Assembly: GCA_934667095.1 (NCBI GenBank)
Contig: CAKULE010000006.1
Span: 1-64,000, forward strand
From: an uncultured Oscillospiraceae bacterium
GTDB taxonomy: Bacteria; Bacillota; Clostridia; Oscillospirales; Oscillospiraceae
DNA: 64,000 nt
Reading direction: 5' to 3'
Within the stretch, counting starts at the first letter, position 1. Every line of letters starts with the position of its first letter. Below, one piece after another: positions 32,077 through 41,346 of this stretch. A program made the translations under genes and the position numbers. Under the pieces are notes generated by a model, which was not told the DNA's origin, did no database searches, and saw nothing but the letters and a program-made list of their open reading frames with translations.

Positions 32077-32122
32077 GAGGACAGATGCCGCGAGGGCTGA
32101 GGTCTGAGACAAGGGAGAAGTT

Positions 32123-32929
32123 ATGTCAAAGACCATCAAGCACATTCATGCGGGCCTCCTACATGTGGAGGTCATCGGCAGCGTCCCGGACCAATGCGGC
32201 CGCCGGCCCCGGTCCGGGCGCAGCCGCCCAACCAGCGCCGCCCAGGCGTTTTACAATCTCAAATGCTCCTGGCGGGAGCTGGAGCTGGTGTTGGCCGCCA
32301 ACTTCGGCGCCCAGGACTACGTGGTGACCCTTACCTATGACGAGGGCCACCTCCCGGAGAGCAAGGCCCAGGCGGCCAAGCTCATGCAGCGGTTCTTCCG
32401 CCGCCTGCGGCAGGTGCGGCGTTCCCGGGGGCAGGAGCTGCGGTACGTCTACGTCACCGAGGGCTTCCATGCTGCCCAGGCCGACGAGTACTTCGGGGAT
32501 GACCGGGGGTTGGAGGACCGGCGGATCCACCACCACATGGTGATCAATGCCGCCGGACCCGAAGACTGGGAGGAACTGCGGAGCCTGTGGCCTTACGGAG
32601 GATACCTGCGGTTCGAGCCGTTGGACGTCCACTACTATCAAGAGCTGGCCAAGTACCTCACTAAGGAGGCCCGGGAGTTCGGCCGGGCCAAGCCGGGGGA
32701 GCGCACCTGGCGGGCCTCCCGGAATCTGGCCAAGTATGAGGTGGAGTACATCGAGATCCCCAGCGACAGCGTGACACTTTCGCCGCCAGCGGGAGCGGTG
32801 GATTATCGCCAGTTCTCGGAGCACAACCCGTACGGCTTTGCCGACTGCATCGGGGCCCGGTACCTGCTGTTCGACACGCCGTCGGCCCCGGTCTATAGCT
32901 ACACCAGAGGGCGGAGAAGAACGGAATGA
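32123..32929 (+). CDS. HUH-type replication-associated protein (ORF2/G2P-like Rep)
   Basis: A 268-aa protein with the three Rep motifs: strand motif VVTLTYDE, the metal-binding HUH as IHHHMVI, and a Tyr helix in YQELAKYLTKEA. This is the fold of rolling-circle Rep/relaxase nucleases that nick at an origin and stay linked to DNA through Tyr. In a phage that also encodes a DnaB helicase and initiator it suggests a second replication mode or a nick used for concatemer formation. An RBS (GGGAGAAG) precedes the ATG. Confidence 0.75.
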   Translation: MSKTIKHIHAGLLHVEVIGSVPDQCGRRPRSGRSRPTSAAQAFYNLKCSWRELELVLAANFGAQDYVVTLTYDEGHLPESKAQAAKLMQRFFRRLRQVRRSRGQELRYVYVTEGFHAAQADEYFGDDRGLEDRRIHHHMVINAAGPEDWEELRSLWPYGGYLRFEPLDVHYYQELAKYLTKEAREFGRAKPGERTWRASRNLAKYEVEYIEIPSDSVTLSPPAGAVDYRQFSEHNPYGFADCIGARYLLFDTPSAPVYSYTRGRRRTE

Positions 32930-33025
32930 CGTAATAATTTTCAGTCTTGAAACAAGTCTTAATAATCGGACAGAGGCAGCGAAAAGGGGGAGAAAGCCTT
33001 GCAAACAGGGGAAAGTTATGGTAGA

Positions 33026-33202
33026 ATGTTGACAGTGAAAGACGGGTATCTGGTCTGCCCCACGTGCCGTCGCAACAGGCGGCTGATCCAGGTCAGACCG
33101 GACACCAGCGCCAAGCGCCTGGTGGTCTTTTGCAGGGACTGCAAGACCGAACACATCGTGGATATTGACAAGGGCCAGTGCTTTGAGAGCCGGAGCCAAT
33201 GA
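33026..33202 (+). CDS. Cysteine-rich KTR-domain small protein
   Basis: About 58 aa (MLTVKDGYLVCPTCRRNRRLI..FCRDCKTEHIVDI) with two CXXC pairs forming a zinc ribbon-like module; KTR-type proteins are frequent at this place in Clostridia phages. The start could be the TTG at 32999 (GGGGGA upstream) instead. Role unknown; perhaps DNA or RNA binding. Confidence 0.65.
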   Translation: MLTVKDGYLVCPTCRRNRRLIQVRPDTSAKRLVVFCRDCKTEHIVDIDKGQCFESRSQ

Positions 33203-33381
33203 CTGACGCAGAAATGCGCGGTCGTTGGTTCCGGCTTTTTGTTTTGCCCGGGCGCTGCGGAGGTGATAGCCCGCAGACCGGGCAGACGGCCGGCCCAGCG
33301 GGCGGGGCTGCGCCCGTGCAGTGCGCTTCGCCTGCGGGGGTGACGTGTGCGCGCGGCGCAGGCCGCCGGGGAGTGTGACCG
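33203..33381 (+). ncRNA. GC-rich structured interval between KTR and HNH genes
   Basis: 179 nt without an ORF. A stable nested hairpin lies at 33246-33283 (GCCCGG..CCGGGC outside, CTGCGG..CCGCAG inside). More GC-rich complementary segments follow up to the HNH start. It could be a structured RNA, or the cos/pac region, which often lies near HNH-terminase genes. No known RNA class identified. Confidence 0.35.
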
Positions 33382-33702
33382 ATGTCCAAGATCGCGTTTT
33401 ACGACAGCTACGCCTGGCGGCAGCTCCGAGCCGAGATCAAACGGTTGGACCATAACGAGTGCGTCCTATGCCGGGAGCGAAAACACCGGCATGTGCCCGC
33501 CGATCTGGTGCACCATGTCTGGCACCTGGACGAGTTCCCGCAGTACGGGCTGAGCCCTTATGTCCGGGACTCTGCGACGGGGAAGCTGGAGCGCAATCTC
33601 ATCTCCGTCTGCCGGGAGTGCCATGAAACGATTTGCCACCCGGAGCGGCTGCGGGCACCCTATGAGCCACGCTCCGAGCCGCTGACGCCAGAGCGATGGT
33701 GA
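33382..33702 (+). CDS. HNH endonuclease
   Basis: A 106-aa HNH nuclease: two zinc-type Cys pairs (CVLCRER, CRECHE) and the catalytic HH-N-H signature in LVHHVWH, LISVCRECHE. Small HNH proteins next to terminase assist DNA packaging cleavage in HK97-like and lactococcal phages. It directly precedes the terminase genes. Confidence 0.87.
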   Translation: MSKIAFYDSYAWRQLRAEIKRLDHNECVLCRERKHRHVPADLVHHVWHLDEFPQYGLSPYVRDSATGKLERNLISVCRECHETICHPERLRAPYEPRSEPLTPERW

Positions 33703-33814
33703 CCCCCGGCCGAAAAATTTGGGATTTAAGGCAGACCCCTTCTACTCGGTGGGCATGCCTCCCAAGAGAAAAAATCTCCCGTACACGGGACGCGAATTTT
33801 GGGGAGGAGAGAAT

Positions 33815-34132
33815 ATGGGCGCAAGGACGCCGAACATCGGAGAACTCCGGCAGGATCTGCTGGACCAGCTGGACCGCAAGGGCCTTGTAGGCAAGCAGTA
33901 CACCGACCTGGTGGAGGACTATCTCCGCCTGGTGACCATCAAGCGGAGTCTGCTGGCCGACGTGAAAAAGCGTGGGGCCAAGGTGGAGAGCACCGACCGA
34001 TTCGGGATCGTCACGGTGAAGACCAACGAGTCCGTGGCCGACGCGCTGAAGGTCAACGGCCAAATGCTGAAGATCCTCGACTTCCTCGCCGTGGAGGATG
34101 AGGAGGGAGTCGGTTGGGATGACGAGATGTAA
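33815..34132 (+). CDS. Terminase small subunit (P27 family)
   Basis: 105 aa, MGARTPNIGELRQDLLDQL..YTDLVEDYLRLVTIKRSLLADV, of P27-type DNA-recognition subunits. ATG 33815 has GGAGGAGAG upstream; the longer frame from 33719 is out of phage context. Its end overlaps the large subunit start by 14 nt. Confidence 0.83.
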   Translation: MGARTPNIGELRQDLLDQLDRKGLVGKQYTDLVEDYLRLVTIKRSLLADVKKRGAKVESTDRFGIVTVKTNESVADALKVNGQMLKILDFLAVEDEEGVGWDDEM

Positions 34133-35774
34133 CACCGGCTGCCGCTACATCGACGACTACATCGCCTCCGTCCGGGCCGGGCCCTCTGGCCGGCGAATGC
34201 TGCTGGCGGCAGATTGGGTGCAGAAGAAGCTGGAGACCCCCGGGGTGGTCATCGACACGGAGAAGACCGACAAGGCCGTGGAGCTCATAGAGCGGTATTT
34301 TGCCATGACCCTGTTCCCGTGGGAACTGTTCGTGTTGGCGCTCATCCACTGCTATGAGGAGGACGGCTCGCTGGTCTTCACGGAGTATCTCATCATGATG
34401 GGCCGGGGTAACGGCAAGAACGGTTTTATCTCCGGGGTGGCGTGGTATCTCACCACCCACTACCACGGAATACGAAGCTATAACGTGGACATCGTGGCCA
34501 ACAGCGAGGACCAGGCTAAGACCTCCTTCATGGACATCTACGACATGCTGGGCCGGACATGGGCCAAGAGCAAGCGGTTTTTCTACCGCTCCCTGGCCGA
34601 GATCCGCAACCTCAAGACCGGCAGCTACATCCGCTACAACACGGCCAACGCCCGGACGAAGGACGGCAAGCGTTCCGCCTGCCTCATCTTCGACGAGCTG
34701 CATGAGTACGAGAACGGCGACAACATCGAGGTCTACACCTCCGGCTTCGGCAAGCGGCCAAACAGCCGTATTTTCAAAATCACCACCCAGGGCCACGTCC
34801 GGGAGGGCGTCCTGGACACCGATCTCGCTATTGCGGATGACGTGCTCCACGGGGAGCTGCCGGGCTCCCGGCTGTGCCCGCTGCTCTATGAGATGGATTC
34901 CGACGCTGAGTGCAGCGACCCGGCGCTGTGGGTCAAGGCCAATCCGTCCCTGCCGTACCTACCTAATCTCCGTCGCCAGATTGAGCAGGAGGCGGAGAAG
35001 AAGGCATACGACAAGATCGTCGAGCGGGGCTTTTACACCAAGCGCATGAACCGGCCCCGGTCGGACGCAGCGGTACAGGTGACCGAATGGGCCAACATCG
35101 CAGCCACGGATCAGCCCATTGACCCGGCCCTGCTGCATGGCAAGCCATGCACAGCGGGCATTGACTACGCCAGCCTGCGGGACTGGGCCTCGGTGGTGCT
35201 CCACTTCAAGGTGGGGGCCCAGCGGTACGATCTGCACCACTCCTGGCTCTGTCTTCAGTCCCCGGATCTCTCCAGGATCAAGGCCCCGTGGCGGGAGTGG
35301 GCGGAGGCCGGCCATTTGACCGTGGTGGACCAGCCGGAGATCCCGGCGGTGATGATCACGGAGTATCTGGCCACCCAGATGGAACAGTATGTGGTCTGCG
35401 GGGCGGCGCTGGATAACTTCCGCTTCGCCCTTCTGTCTGAGCCGCTGGAACATCTGGGCTTCACCCTCCGGGGAAAGAATCTGAAGCTGGTGCGTCCCAG
35501 TGACATCATGAAGGTGCAGCCGGTGATCGACAGCTGCTTTACCAACCGCCTGTTTACATGGGGCGATTGCCCGCCCTTGCGGTGGGCGGCCAACAACACC
35601 AAGCTCATCCGCCGGGGCAAGGCGGACGGTACCGACACCGGCAACTATTACTACGGCAAGATCGAGGGGAAGAGCCGTAAGACCGACCCATTCATGGCTC
35701 TGGTTGCGGCCATGACCGTTGAGCAGGAGGCGCCGGGCATCCCGGCGGACTTCGCTCTGGACATCATCACGTAA
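34119..35774 (+). CDS. Terminase large subunit
   Basis: A 551-aa packaging motor. The ATPase has a Walker A of the GRGNGKN type (MMGRGNGKNGFISG), Walker B CLIFDELHEY, and a C-terminal RNase H-like nuclease (TAGIDYASLRDW, SRKTDPFMALVAAM). It cuts and translocates DNA into the head. The start at 34119 follows a weak RBS; 34098 is an alternative. Confidence 0.92.
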   Translation: MTRCNTGCRYIDDYIASVRAGPSGRRMLLAADWVQKKLETPGVVIDTEKTDKAVELIERYFAMTLFPWELFVLALIHCYEEDGSLVFTEYLIMMGRGNGKNGFISGVAWYLTTHYHGIRSYNVDIVANSEDQAKTSFMDIYDMLGRTWAKSKRFFYRSLAEIRNLKTGSYIRYNTANARTKDGKRSACLIFDELHEYENGDNIEVYTSGFGKRPNSRIFKITTQGHVREGVLDTDLAIADDVLHGELPGSRLCPLLYEMDSDAECSDPALWVKANPSLPYLPNLRRQIEQEAEKKAYDKIVERGFYTKRMNRPRSDAAVQVTEWANIAATDQPIDPALLHGKPCTAGIDYASLRDWASVVLHFKVGAQRYDLHHSWLCLQSPDLSRIKAPWREWAEAGHLTVVDQPEIPAVMITEYLATQMEQYVVCGAALDNFRFALLSEPLEHLGFTLRGKNLKLVRPSDIMKVQPVIDSCFTNRLFTWGDCPPLRWAANNTKLIRRGKADGTDTGNYYYGKIEGKSRKTDPFMALVAAMTVEQEAPGIPADFALDIIT

Positions 35775-35786
35775 GGAGGCTTGCCC

Positions 35787-36941
35787 ATGGGATTCAATTT
35801 TTTCCGCTGGCTCCGAGGGCGGCAGGCTGAGCCCATCAGCCCGGCGGCGATAGAGAGTGAACTGCTGGCGGACGGCTCCATCCGGGAGCTGGCCCTGCTG
35901 GCGGTGGAAAATCTCATCGGAAACGCACTGAGCAAGTGCGAGTTCCGCACCTTCCGGGGCGGCGAGATCACCCGAGGCCCGGAGTGGTACCTCTGGAACA
36001 TGGAGCCAAACCAGAACCAGAACAGCACGGCCTTCCTGCACCAGCTGGTACATCAGCTGATCTGGGACCGAGATGCGCTGGTGGTGGAGAGCGGCGGCCG
36101 GCTCTACGTGGCGGACGCCTTCTGCAAGACGGAGTACGCCCTCTACGGCCACCGCTTTTCGCAGGTGCAGGTGGGGAACTTCACCTTTGACCGCACCTTC
36201 GACATGGAGGACGTGCTCTATTTTGAGCTCTCCCACTGCGGGGCCCGGGCCGTGGTAGACCGGCTCTACCAGTCCTACGGCAAGCTGATTGCCTACGGTA
36301 TGCGGGGCTATCAGCGCAGCCGGGGTGTCAAGGGCGTGCTGACCCTGGACACGACGCTGGCGGGGGATAAGCAGTTCACGGAAACCTACGAGCGGATTAA
36401 GAATGACGGCTTCCGCCGCTTTGCAGAGGCGGAGAACGCCGTCCTGCCGGTCTACAAGGGCATGGGCTTTGAGGAGCTGGGCAGCAAGACCTACTCCGCG
36501 GACACCACCCGGGACATCCGCTCTATGATCGACGATGTGACCGACTTTACTGCCCGGGCCTTCGGTGTCCCGGCCCCTCTGCTCAACGGCAGCGTGCAGG
36601 ACGTGGCCTCGGCCACATCCCAGCTGTTGACCTTTTGTATCGACCCGATAGTGGACAACCTGGAGGAGGAGATCAACCGGAAGCGGTACGGCGAGCAGGC
36701 GTTCCTTCGCGGCGACTGTCTCTCCATCTCCACCAACAGCATCCAGCACGTTGACCTGCTCTCCGTGGCGCCCAGCGTGGACAAACTCCTTGCCTCCGGC
36801 GTCTGCTGCGTCAACGATCTCCGCGCGCTGACCGGCCAGCCGCTCATCAACGAGCCCTGGGCGTGGAAGCATTTTATGACCAAAAATTACGCGGCGCTGG
36901 AAGCAGAAATCGCCGCATCGGGAGGAGGTGAAAACACTTGA
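35787..36941 (+). CDS. HK97-type portal protein
   Basis: A 384-aa portal (SPP1/HK97 portal family): GFNFFRWLRGRQAEP, central QLVHQLIWDRDALVV and a C-terminal LRALTGQPLINEPWAWKHF. It forms the ring for DNA passage at one vertex. ATG 35787 with AAGGAGG 8 nt upstream. Overlaps the protease gene start. Confidence 0.9.
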   Translation: MGFNFFRWLRGRQAEPISPAAIESELLADGSIRELALLAVENLIGNALSKCEFRTFRGGEITRGPEWYLWNMEPNQNQNSTAFLHQLVHQLIWDRDALVVESGGRLYVADAFCKTEYALYGHRFSQVQVGNFTFDRTFDMEDVLYFELSHCGARAVVDRLYQSYGKLIAYGMRGYQRSRGVKGVLTLDTTLAGDKQFTETYERIKNDGFRRFAEAENAVLPVYKGMGFEELGSKTYSADTTRDIRSMIDDVTDFTARAFGVPAPLLNGSVQDVASATSQLLTFCIDPIVDNLEEEINRKRYGEQAFLRGDCLSISTNSIQHVDLLSVAPSVDKLLASGVCCVNDLRALTGQPLINEPWAWKHFMTKNYAALEAEIAASGGGENT

Positions 36942-37741
36942 AGCATGAACGCATGAAGATCGACTTCCGGCAGCAGGCCGAGGCCCCCTCCGTGCTGGAC
37001 CTGTACATCTACGACGAGGTGAAGCCGGACGGCTTCGACTGGTGGACCTGGGAGATGACCCAGAGCGAGACCTCCGCGAACTTCTTCCGGGATAAGCTGG
37101 CGGAGTACCCCGACGTCAGCCAGATCAACCTGTATATCAATTCCGTGGGCGGCTCTGTGCTGGAGGGCTACGGCATTTACGCACAGCTTCGCCGGCATCC
37201 GGCCAAGGTCACGGCCTACGTGGACGGCTTCGCCTGCTCCATCGCCTCGGTGATCGCCATGGCGGCCGACCACATTGTGATGTCCGTAGGCTCCATGATG
37301 CTGATTCACAATATGCTGGACTACTGCTACGGCAACGCAGCAGACCACCGCAAGACCGCCGATGACCTTGACCGCATGATGGAGGGCAACCGCCAGATCT
37401 ATCTCCAGCGGACGGCCGGCAAGCTCACGGAAGACAAGCTGACTGAGATGCTGGACGCCGAAACGTGGCTCACGGCCCAGGACTGTATGACCTATGGCCT
37501 ATGTGACGAGATCGCCGGGGAGGTCAAGGACCCGTCCGGTCTGGCCCAGCGGGTGCAGGCCATGTCTTCGGCGCTGGTACAGCAGATCCAGTACTACCGC
37601 GCGGCCCGGCAGCAGCTTTCCGCCGCACTGGACGCCCGGCCTGCTGCTGCGGAGCTTACTGCGCCGCAGACCCCTCCCACACCGGCGGAAAAGACCGTAT
37701 CCACATTTTTGACTGAGCTCGCAGAGCTTGGAAAGGAGTAA
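36938..37741 (+). CDS. ClpP-like prohead maturation protease
   Basis: A 267-aa ClpP-fold serine protease: INLYINSVGGSVLEGYGIYA, nucleophile region GFACSIASVIAMAA, His in MLIHNMLDYCYGN and Asp in AETWLTAQDCMTYG. It processes the capsid protein. TTG start (GGAGGAGGTG upstream) overlaps the portal stop. The C-terminal Pro/Ala-rich tail may be a linker or scaffold. Confidence 0.9.
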   Translation: MKHERMKIDFRQQAEAPSVLDLYIYDEVKPDGFDWWTWEMTQSETSANFFRDKLAEYPDVSQINLYINSVGGSVLEGYGIYAQLRRHPAKVTAYVDGFACSIASVIAMAADHIVMSVGSMMLIHNMLDYCYGNAADHRKTADDLDRMMEGNRQIYLQRTAGKLTEDKLTEMLDAETWLTAQDCMTYGLCDEIAGEVKDPSGLAQRVQAMSSALVQQIQYYRAARQQLSAALDARPAAAELTAPQTPPTPAEKTVSTFLTELAELGKE

Positions 37742-37744
37742 GTA

Positions 37745-38929
37745 ATGAAAAACAAAGACACGATCCAGCAGGCCAGACAGGCCATTCTCCAGCGGATGAC
37801 CGACGCCACCCGCAGCAACGACGCCGAGGCCTTTTCCCAGGCCTTTGACGAACTCTCCCAGCTGGTGCAGGACGGCATCCTGGAACAGGTCCAGGATCTC
37901 CAGCAGAGCCGGGACAATGCCGTGCTGGCCGCCCGCGGCCTGCGTGTGCTGACCATCCAGGAGCGGAAGTTCTACACTGACCTGGCCCAGGCGTGGCGTG
38001 AGCCCGATCCCCGGCAGGCGCTGTCTACCATCGACACCGTCATGCCCGAGACCGTGATCAACGCTGTGTTTGATGAGCTCCAGACGGCTCATCCGCTGCT
38101 GTCCGCCATCAACTTCCAGAACACCGGCGCGCTGGTGAAGATCCTGCTGGCCACCGACGGCGGCGCTGCCGCCTGGGGTGAGCTGGGCGACGAGGTGACG
38201 GCCGAGCTGACCGCCAGCTTCACCGAGGTGGATCTGACCATGGCGCAGCTCACGGCCTTCATCCCCGTGGGCAAGTACATTCTGGAGCTGGGCCCCGAGT
38301 GGATCGACACCTATGTGCGCCAGCTGCTCGCCGAGGCGCTGGCCTCCAAGCTGGAATACGGCGTGGTGGACGGTACGGGCAAGAATATGCCCATCGGTGC
38401 GGACCGGAAGCTCTCCGGTGCCAACGACGGCGTCTATCCGCTGAAGACCGCCACCAAGGTCACCTCGCTGGATGCCGAGACCTACGGCTCTCTGCTGGCG
38501 ACCATCGCCACCGGCCGCAACGGCAAGCCCCGGGCCGTGCCCGAGGTGATCCTTGTGGTCAATCCCGCGGACTACTTCACCCGTGTCATGCCCGCTACTA
38601 CCGCCCGCCTTACGGACGGCACCTATCTTCGGGACATCTTCCCCTATCCCACCAAGGTGATTCAGTCCTGCGCGGTCCCCAGCGGCAAGGCGATTCTCGG
38701 TCTGGCCTCCAAGTACTTCCTCGGCGTGGGCACCCAGAGCGGCGGCAAGATCGAGTATGACGACTCCGTCCGCTTCCTCAACCGCCAGCGGGTCTATCTG
38801 ACCTACCTGTATGGCAACGGTCGGGCGCTGGACGAGAACGCCTTCCTGCTGCTGGACATTTCCGGCCTCAAGCCCTACGTGCCCACCGTTAAGACGGTGA
38901 CCGAGGCGGCTGCGGCCTCCGGCACCTAA
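37745..38929 (+). CDS. HK97-family major capsid protein
   Basis: A 394-aa capsid protein. The N-terminal 110 residues (IQQARQAILQRMTDATRSND..DELSQLVQDG) are a helical delta/scaffold-type domain removed by the protease. The rest is the HK97 fold (MPETVINAVFDELQTAHPLLSAI, EYGVVDGTG). The strong RBS AAGGAG is followed by the ATG at 37745. Confidence 0.9.
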   Translation: MKNKDTIQQARQAILQRMTDATRSNDAEAFSQAFDELSQLVQDGILEQVQDLQQSRDNAVLAARGLRVLTIQERKFYTDLAQAWREPDPRQALSTIDTVMPETVINAVFDELQTAHPLLSAINFQNTGALVKILLATDGGAAAWGELGDEVTAELTASFTEVDLTMAQLTAFIPVGKYILELGPEWIDTYVRQLLAEALASKLEYGVVDGTGKNMPIGADRKLSGANDGVYPLKTATKVTSLDAETYGSLLATIATGRNGKPRAVPEVILVVNPADYFTRVMPATTARLTDGTYLRDIFPYPTKVIQSCAVPSGKAILGLASKYFLGVGTQSGGKIEYDDSVRFLNRQRVYLTYLYGNGRALDENAFLLLDISGLKPYVPTVKTVTEAAAASGT

Positions 38930-38937
38930 GCCGACCT

Positions 38938-39240
38938 ATGGACAGTCTGCCGGACGGGCTGCTGGATGCCGTCCGCAACTATTTGGACATCACTTGGGTG
39001 GATGACGCCGGGGACGAGAAGCTCTCCGGCGTCATCGCCCGGGGGATTGCCTATCTGGACCGTGTTGCGGGGGTACAGCAGGACTATAAGACTGAAACGG
39101 AGGCCCGGGGCCTGCTCTTTGACTACTGCCGGTACGCCCGGGCCAATTCGCTGCCCAGCTTCGGCGTGGACTATGCCGACGAGCTGATGGCGCTGCACAT
39201 GGCGGGGGAGGTGGCACAGGATGACACCGCAGACCTTTAA
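38938..39240 (+). CDS. Head-tail connector (gp6-like)
   Basis: 100 aa, MDSLPDGLLDAVRNYLDITWVDDAGDEKLSG..LLFDYCRYARAN, typical of the helical gp6-like connector attached to the portal. It overlaps the next gene. Confidence 0.8.
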   Translation: MDSLPDGLLDAVRNYLDITWVDDAGDEKLSGVIARGIAYLDRVAGVQQDYKTETEARGLLFDYCRYARANSLPSFGVDYADELMALHMAGEVAQDDTADL

Positions 39241-39568
39241 CGATGGCGTGGTGCGGATCTTCCGCACCGCCGACACCGGAGAGCCCGGCGGCGCTCCGCA
39301 GATGGAGCTGACCCCGCTCTGTGTTCTGCGCTATCACGAGCGCACGGTGGGCTTCCGCCGCTATTATGCCGCCGCCCAGGCCAATGTTAAGGTGTCCAAG
39401 CTGCTGAGGTGTCCCAGATACTTCTGTGTGTCTCAGCAGGACGTGGCCGTCCCCGTGGATGGTCGGCAGTACATGATCACGTTGATCCAGTATCCAGAGG
39501 ACGTGCAGCCGCCGGTGATGGATCTGACGCTGGAGGAGGTGGCCCAAGTCTATGAGCCGACTCGATGA
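39221..39568 (+). CDS. Head closure/stopper-like protein
   Basis: 115 aa, beta-rich (VRIFRTADTGEPGG..YHERTVGFRRYYAAAQ, VDGRQYMITLIQYPEDV). It resembles SPP1 gp16/HK97 head closure proteins by size, place and fold pattern. Not a certain family match. Confidence 0.65.
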   Translation: MTPQTFNDGVVRIFRTADTGEPGGAPQMELTPLCVLRYHERTVGFRRYYAAAQANVKVSKLLRCPRYFCVSQQDVAVPVDGRQYMITLIQYPEDVQPPVMDLTLEEVAQVYEPTR

Positions 39569-39869
39569 AGTCAAGGCCGCCCTGCTGACCTGTACGAACC
39601 GGGTCTATCACTTCTTTGCCGCTAAGGCGGACCCGCCCTATATCACATGGAGCGAGAGCGGCCGGCCGGGCTTCCATGCCGGTGACCGGCGGGAGGAGTA
39701 CAGCGATACCGGCACCGTCCACCTGTTCACCCGGAACGAGTGCGACCTGCTGGTGGGCAAGATCGAAGCGGCGCTGGATGAGCATGGTATCGGCTGCGAG
39801 CTGGAGGCTGTGCAGTGTGAGAGCGACACCGGCCTGTTCCACTACACGTGGTCGTGGGAGGCGGGCTGA
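39552..39869 (+). CDS. Tail-completion/minor capsid-type protein
   Basis: 105 aa (MSRLDEVKAALLTCTNRVYHFFAAKADPPYITW..FHYTWSWEAG), size and order match the tail terminator position in HK97-like modules. Weak individual evidence. Confidence 0.6.
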   Translation: MSRLDEVKAALLTCTNRVYHFFAAKADPPYITWSESGRPGFHAGDRREEYSDTGTVHLFTRNECDLLVGKIEAALDEHGIGCELEAVQCESDTGLFHYTWSWEAG

Positions 39870-40270
39870 TGGCAAAGCTGTCTTTTGACTACCCGCGCGG
39901 GCAAATATCCCAGCTGGATCGGCTCATGTCGGAGGACCTTGCGTGTAAGATGGTCAATGCGGCGACGCCGGTGATAAAGAAACACCTTGTGCGCCGGTTG
40001 GCGGGACATGTCCAGAGCGGCGATCTCCGCAAAAGTATCCAGACCAAAAAAGCGAAACGCTTTGATCACAGTGATGGAGTCTATGGGGTTGTTTGGGCCT
40101 ATGGGAAAGACCACAAAGGCGTCAAGAATGGGTCTAAGCTGGCCATGATGGAGTACGGAACATCCAAGTATCCGCCGACCCCGGTCGTTGCGCCAGCGAT
40201 GGCCAGCGCCGAGGCTGAGGCGGTGGCCGCCGCCCAGGCGGTCTACAACCAAGAAATCAACAAGAAATGA
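39869..40270 (+). CDS. HK97-gp10-like head-tail protein
   Basis: 133 aa (MAKLSFDYPRGQISQLDRLMSEDL..HLVRRLAGHVQSGDLRKSIQTK..MMEYGTSKYPPTPVV). HK97 gp10-like proteins carry the EYGT/PP segment. ATG overlaps the previous stop. Confidence 0.8.
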   Translation: MAKLSFDYPRGQISQLDRLMSEDLACKMVNAATPVIKKHLVRRLAGHVQSGDLRKSIQTKKAKRFDHSDGVYGVVWAYGKDHKGVKNGSKLAMMEYGTSKYPPTPVVAPAMASAEAEAVAAAQAVYNQEINKK

Positions 40271-40286
40271 GAAAGGTGTGATCTAT

Positions 40287-40859
40287 ATGGCGATGAAGGG
40301 CCATAACCGGCAGGGCTACTGCGTCCTGTCCATCAACGACCCCGGTGACGGTTCCGCTGCGACCGAAACGCTGGGGACCGGTGTGCTGACCAATCACGTG
40401 GTCACCTTTACCGGTTCTCCCGGCTCCGAGGATACGGAGCTCTACGCCGGCGACGTGTTGGAGGAGAGTGAGAGCAGCCCTGTGGGCAGCGTCAAGGTGG
40501 AGCTGTCCCAGCTTCCGCTGAAGGACGAGGCGGCGCTGGGCGGCCATACCTATTCCGAGGATGACGGCATGACTGTCGGCGAGAACGACAGCGCCCCCTA
40601 CGTGCGCTATGCCGCTATCGGTGTAGGCGTACGCAAGGGTGTCACTTTCTACCGGCTGGTGTGCTACTACAAGGTCAAGTTCGGCGCCCCCGATGACGAC
40701 TTTGCCACCAAGGAGAAGACGGTGAGCTATAAGACCCACAGCATGTCCGGCACGACCTTCCCCAATGCCTCCGGCAACGTGCGGTTCAAGCAGGACTACA
40801 CGACCTTCGACGCGGCGCTGACCAAGATGAAGGACCTGCTGAACATCAAGGGGGGCTAA
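40287..40859 (+). CDS. Major tail tube protein
   Basis: A 190-aa beta-rich protein (MAMKGHNRQGYCVLSINDP..VTFTGSPGSEDTELYAGD, VRKGVTFYRLVCYYKVKF) just before the gpG/gpGT chaperone gene, the standard place of the tail tube gene. ATG at 40287 with an AAAGGTG upstream; the longer frame is an overlap. Confidence 0.75.
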   Translation: MAMKGHNRQGYCVLSINDPGDGSAATETLGTGVLTNHVVTFTGSPGSEDTELYAGDVLEESESSPVGSVKVELSQLPLKDEAALGGHTYSEDDGMTVGENDSAPYVRYAAIGVGVRKGVTFYRLVCYYKVKFGAPDDDFATKEKTVSYKTHSMSGTTFPNASGNVRFKQDYTTFDAALTKMKDLLNIKGG

Positions 40860-40863
40860 GGCT

Positions 40864-41346
40864 GTGCGGACGATTACGCTGGGCGGGAGCGAGTATCCCA
40901 TCCATGCCACGGTGACCGTGGATGCTGAGATCACCCGCCGGTATAACCAGACCATTCTGGCCGCCGAGGAGGCGGCCAGAGAGGAGGCCGAGCGGGAGGG
41001 CCTCAACGACGGGCAGACGGCCCTGCTCATCGACAGGCGGAAGTCCATGGCGCTGAAGCGGTACGTGTCCGACCGGGAGAACGACCTGCTCCAGATCGCC
41101 CTGCTCATCAACGCCGCCGTGGACTACGAGCGGGTCATCAACGGCCGGGACATCTCGGCCGAGGTCCCCCACTACCCGCTGACGGCGCAGAAGGTTGGCC
41201 TGCTGGCCTCGCTGGACGACCTCAACCGGGAGGGTACCGTGCAGGCCATTGTGGACGAGTTCCTTGATTGCAGAGGCGGTGACCGAAAAAACTTGACGGC
41301 CGGGCAGCTCCGGGAGATGGCGCAGACGTTGATGACCTCTGTATAG
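40864..41346 (+). CDS. Tail assembly chaperone gpG (short product)
   Basis: 160 aa starting GTG (VRTITLGGSEYPIHATVTVDAEITRRYNQ). It is the abundant chaperone that coats the tape measure. Near the end it contains the slippery heptamer A-AAA-AAC at 41286-41292 in the zero frame (CGA AAA AAC), which makes the longer gpGT product. See the extended entry. Confidence 0.8.
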   Translation: MRTITLGGSEYPIHATVTVDAEITRRYNQTILAAEEAAREEAEREGLNDGQTALLIDRRKSMALKRYVSDRENDLLQIALLINAAVDYERVINGRDISAEVPHYPLTAQKVGLLASLDDLNREGTVQAIVDEFLDCRGGDRKNLTAGQLREMAQTLMTSV

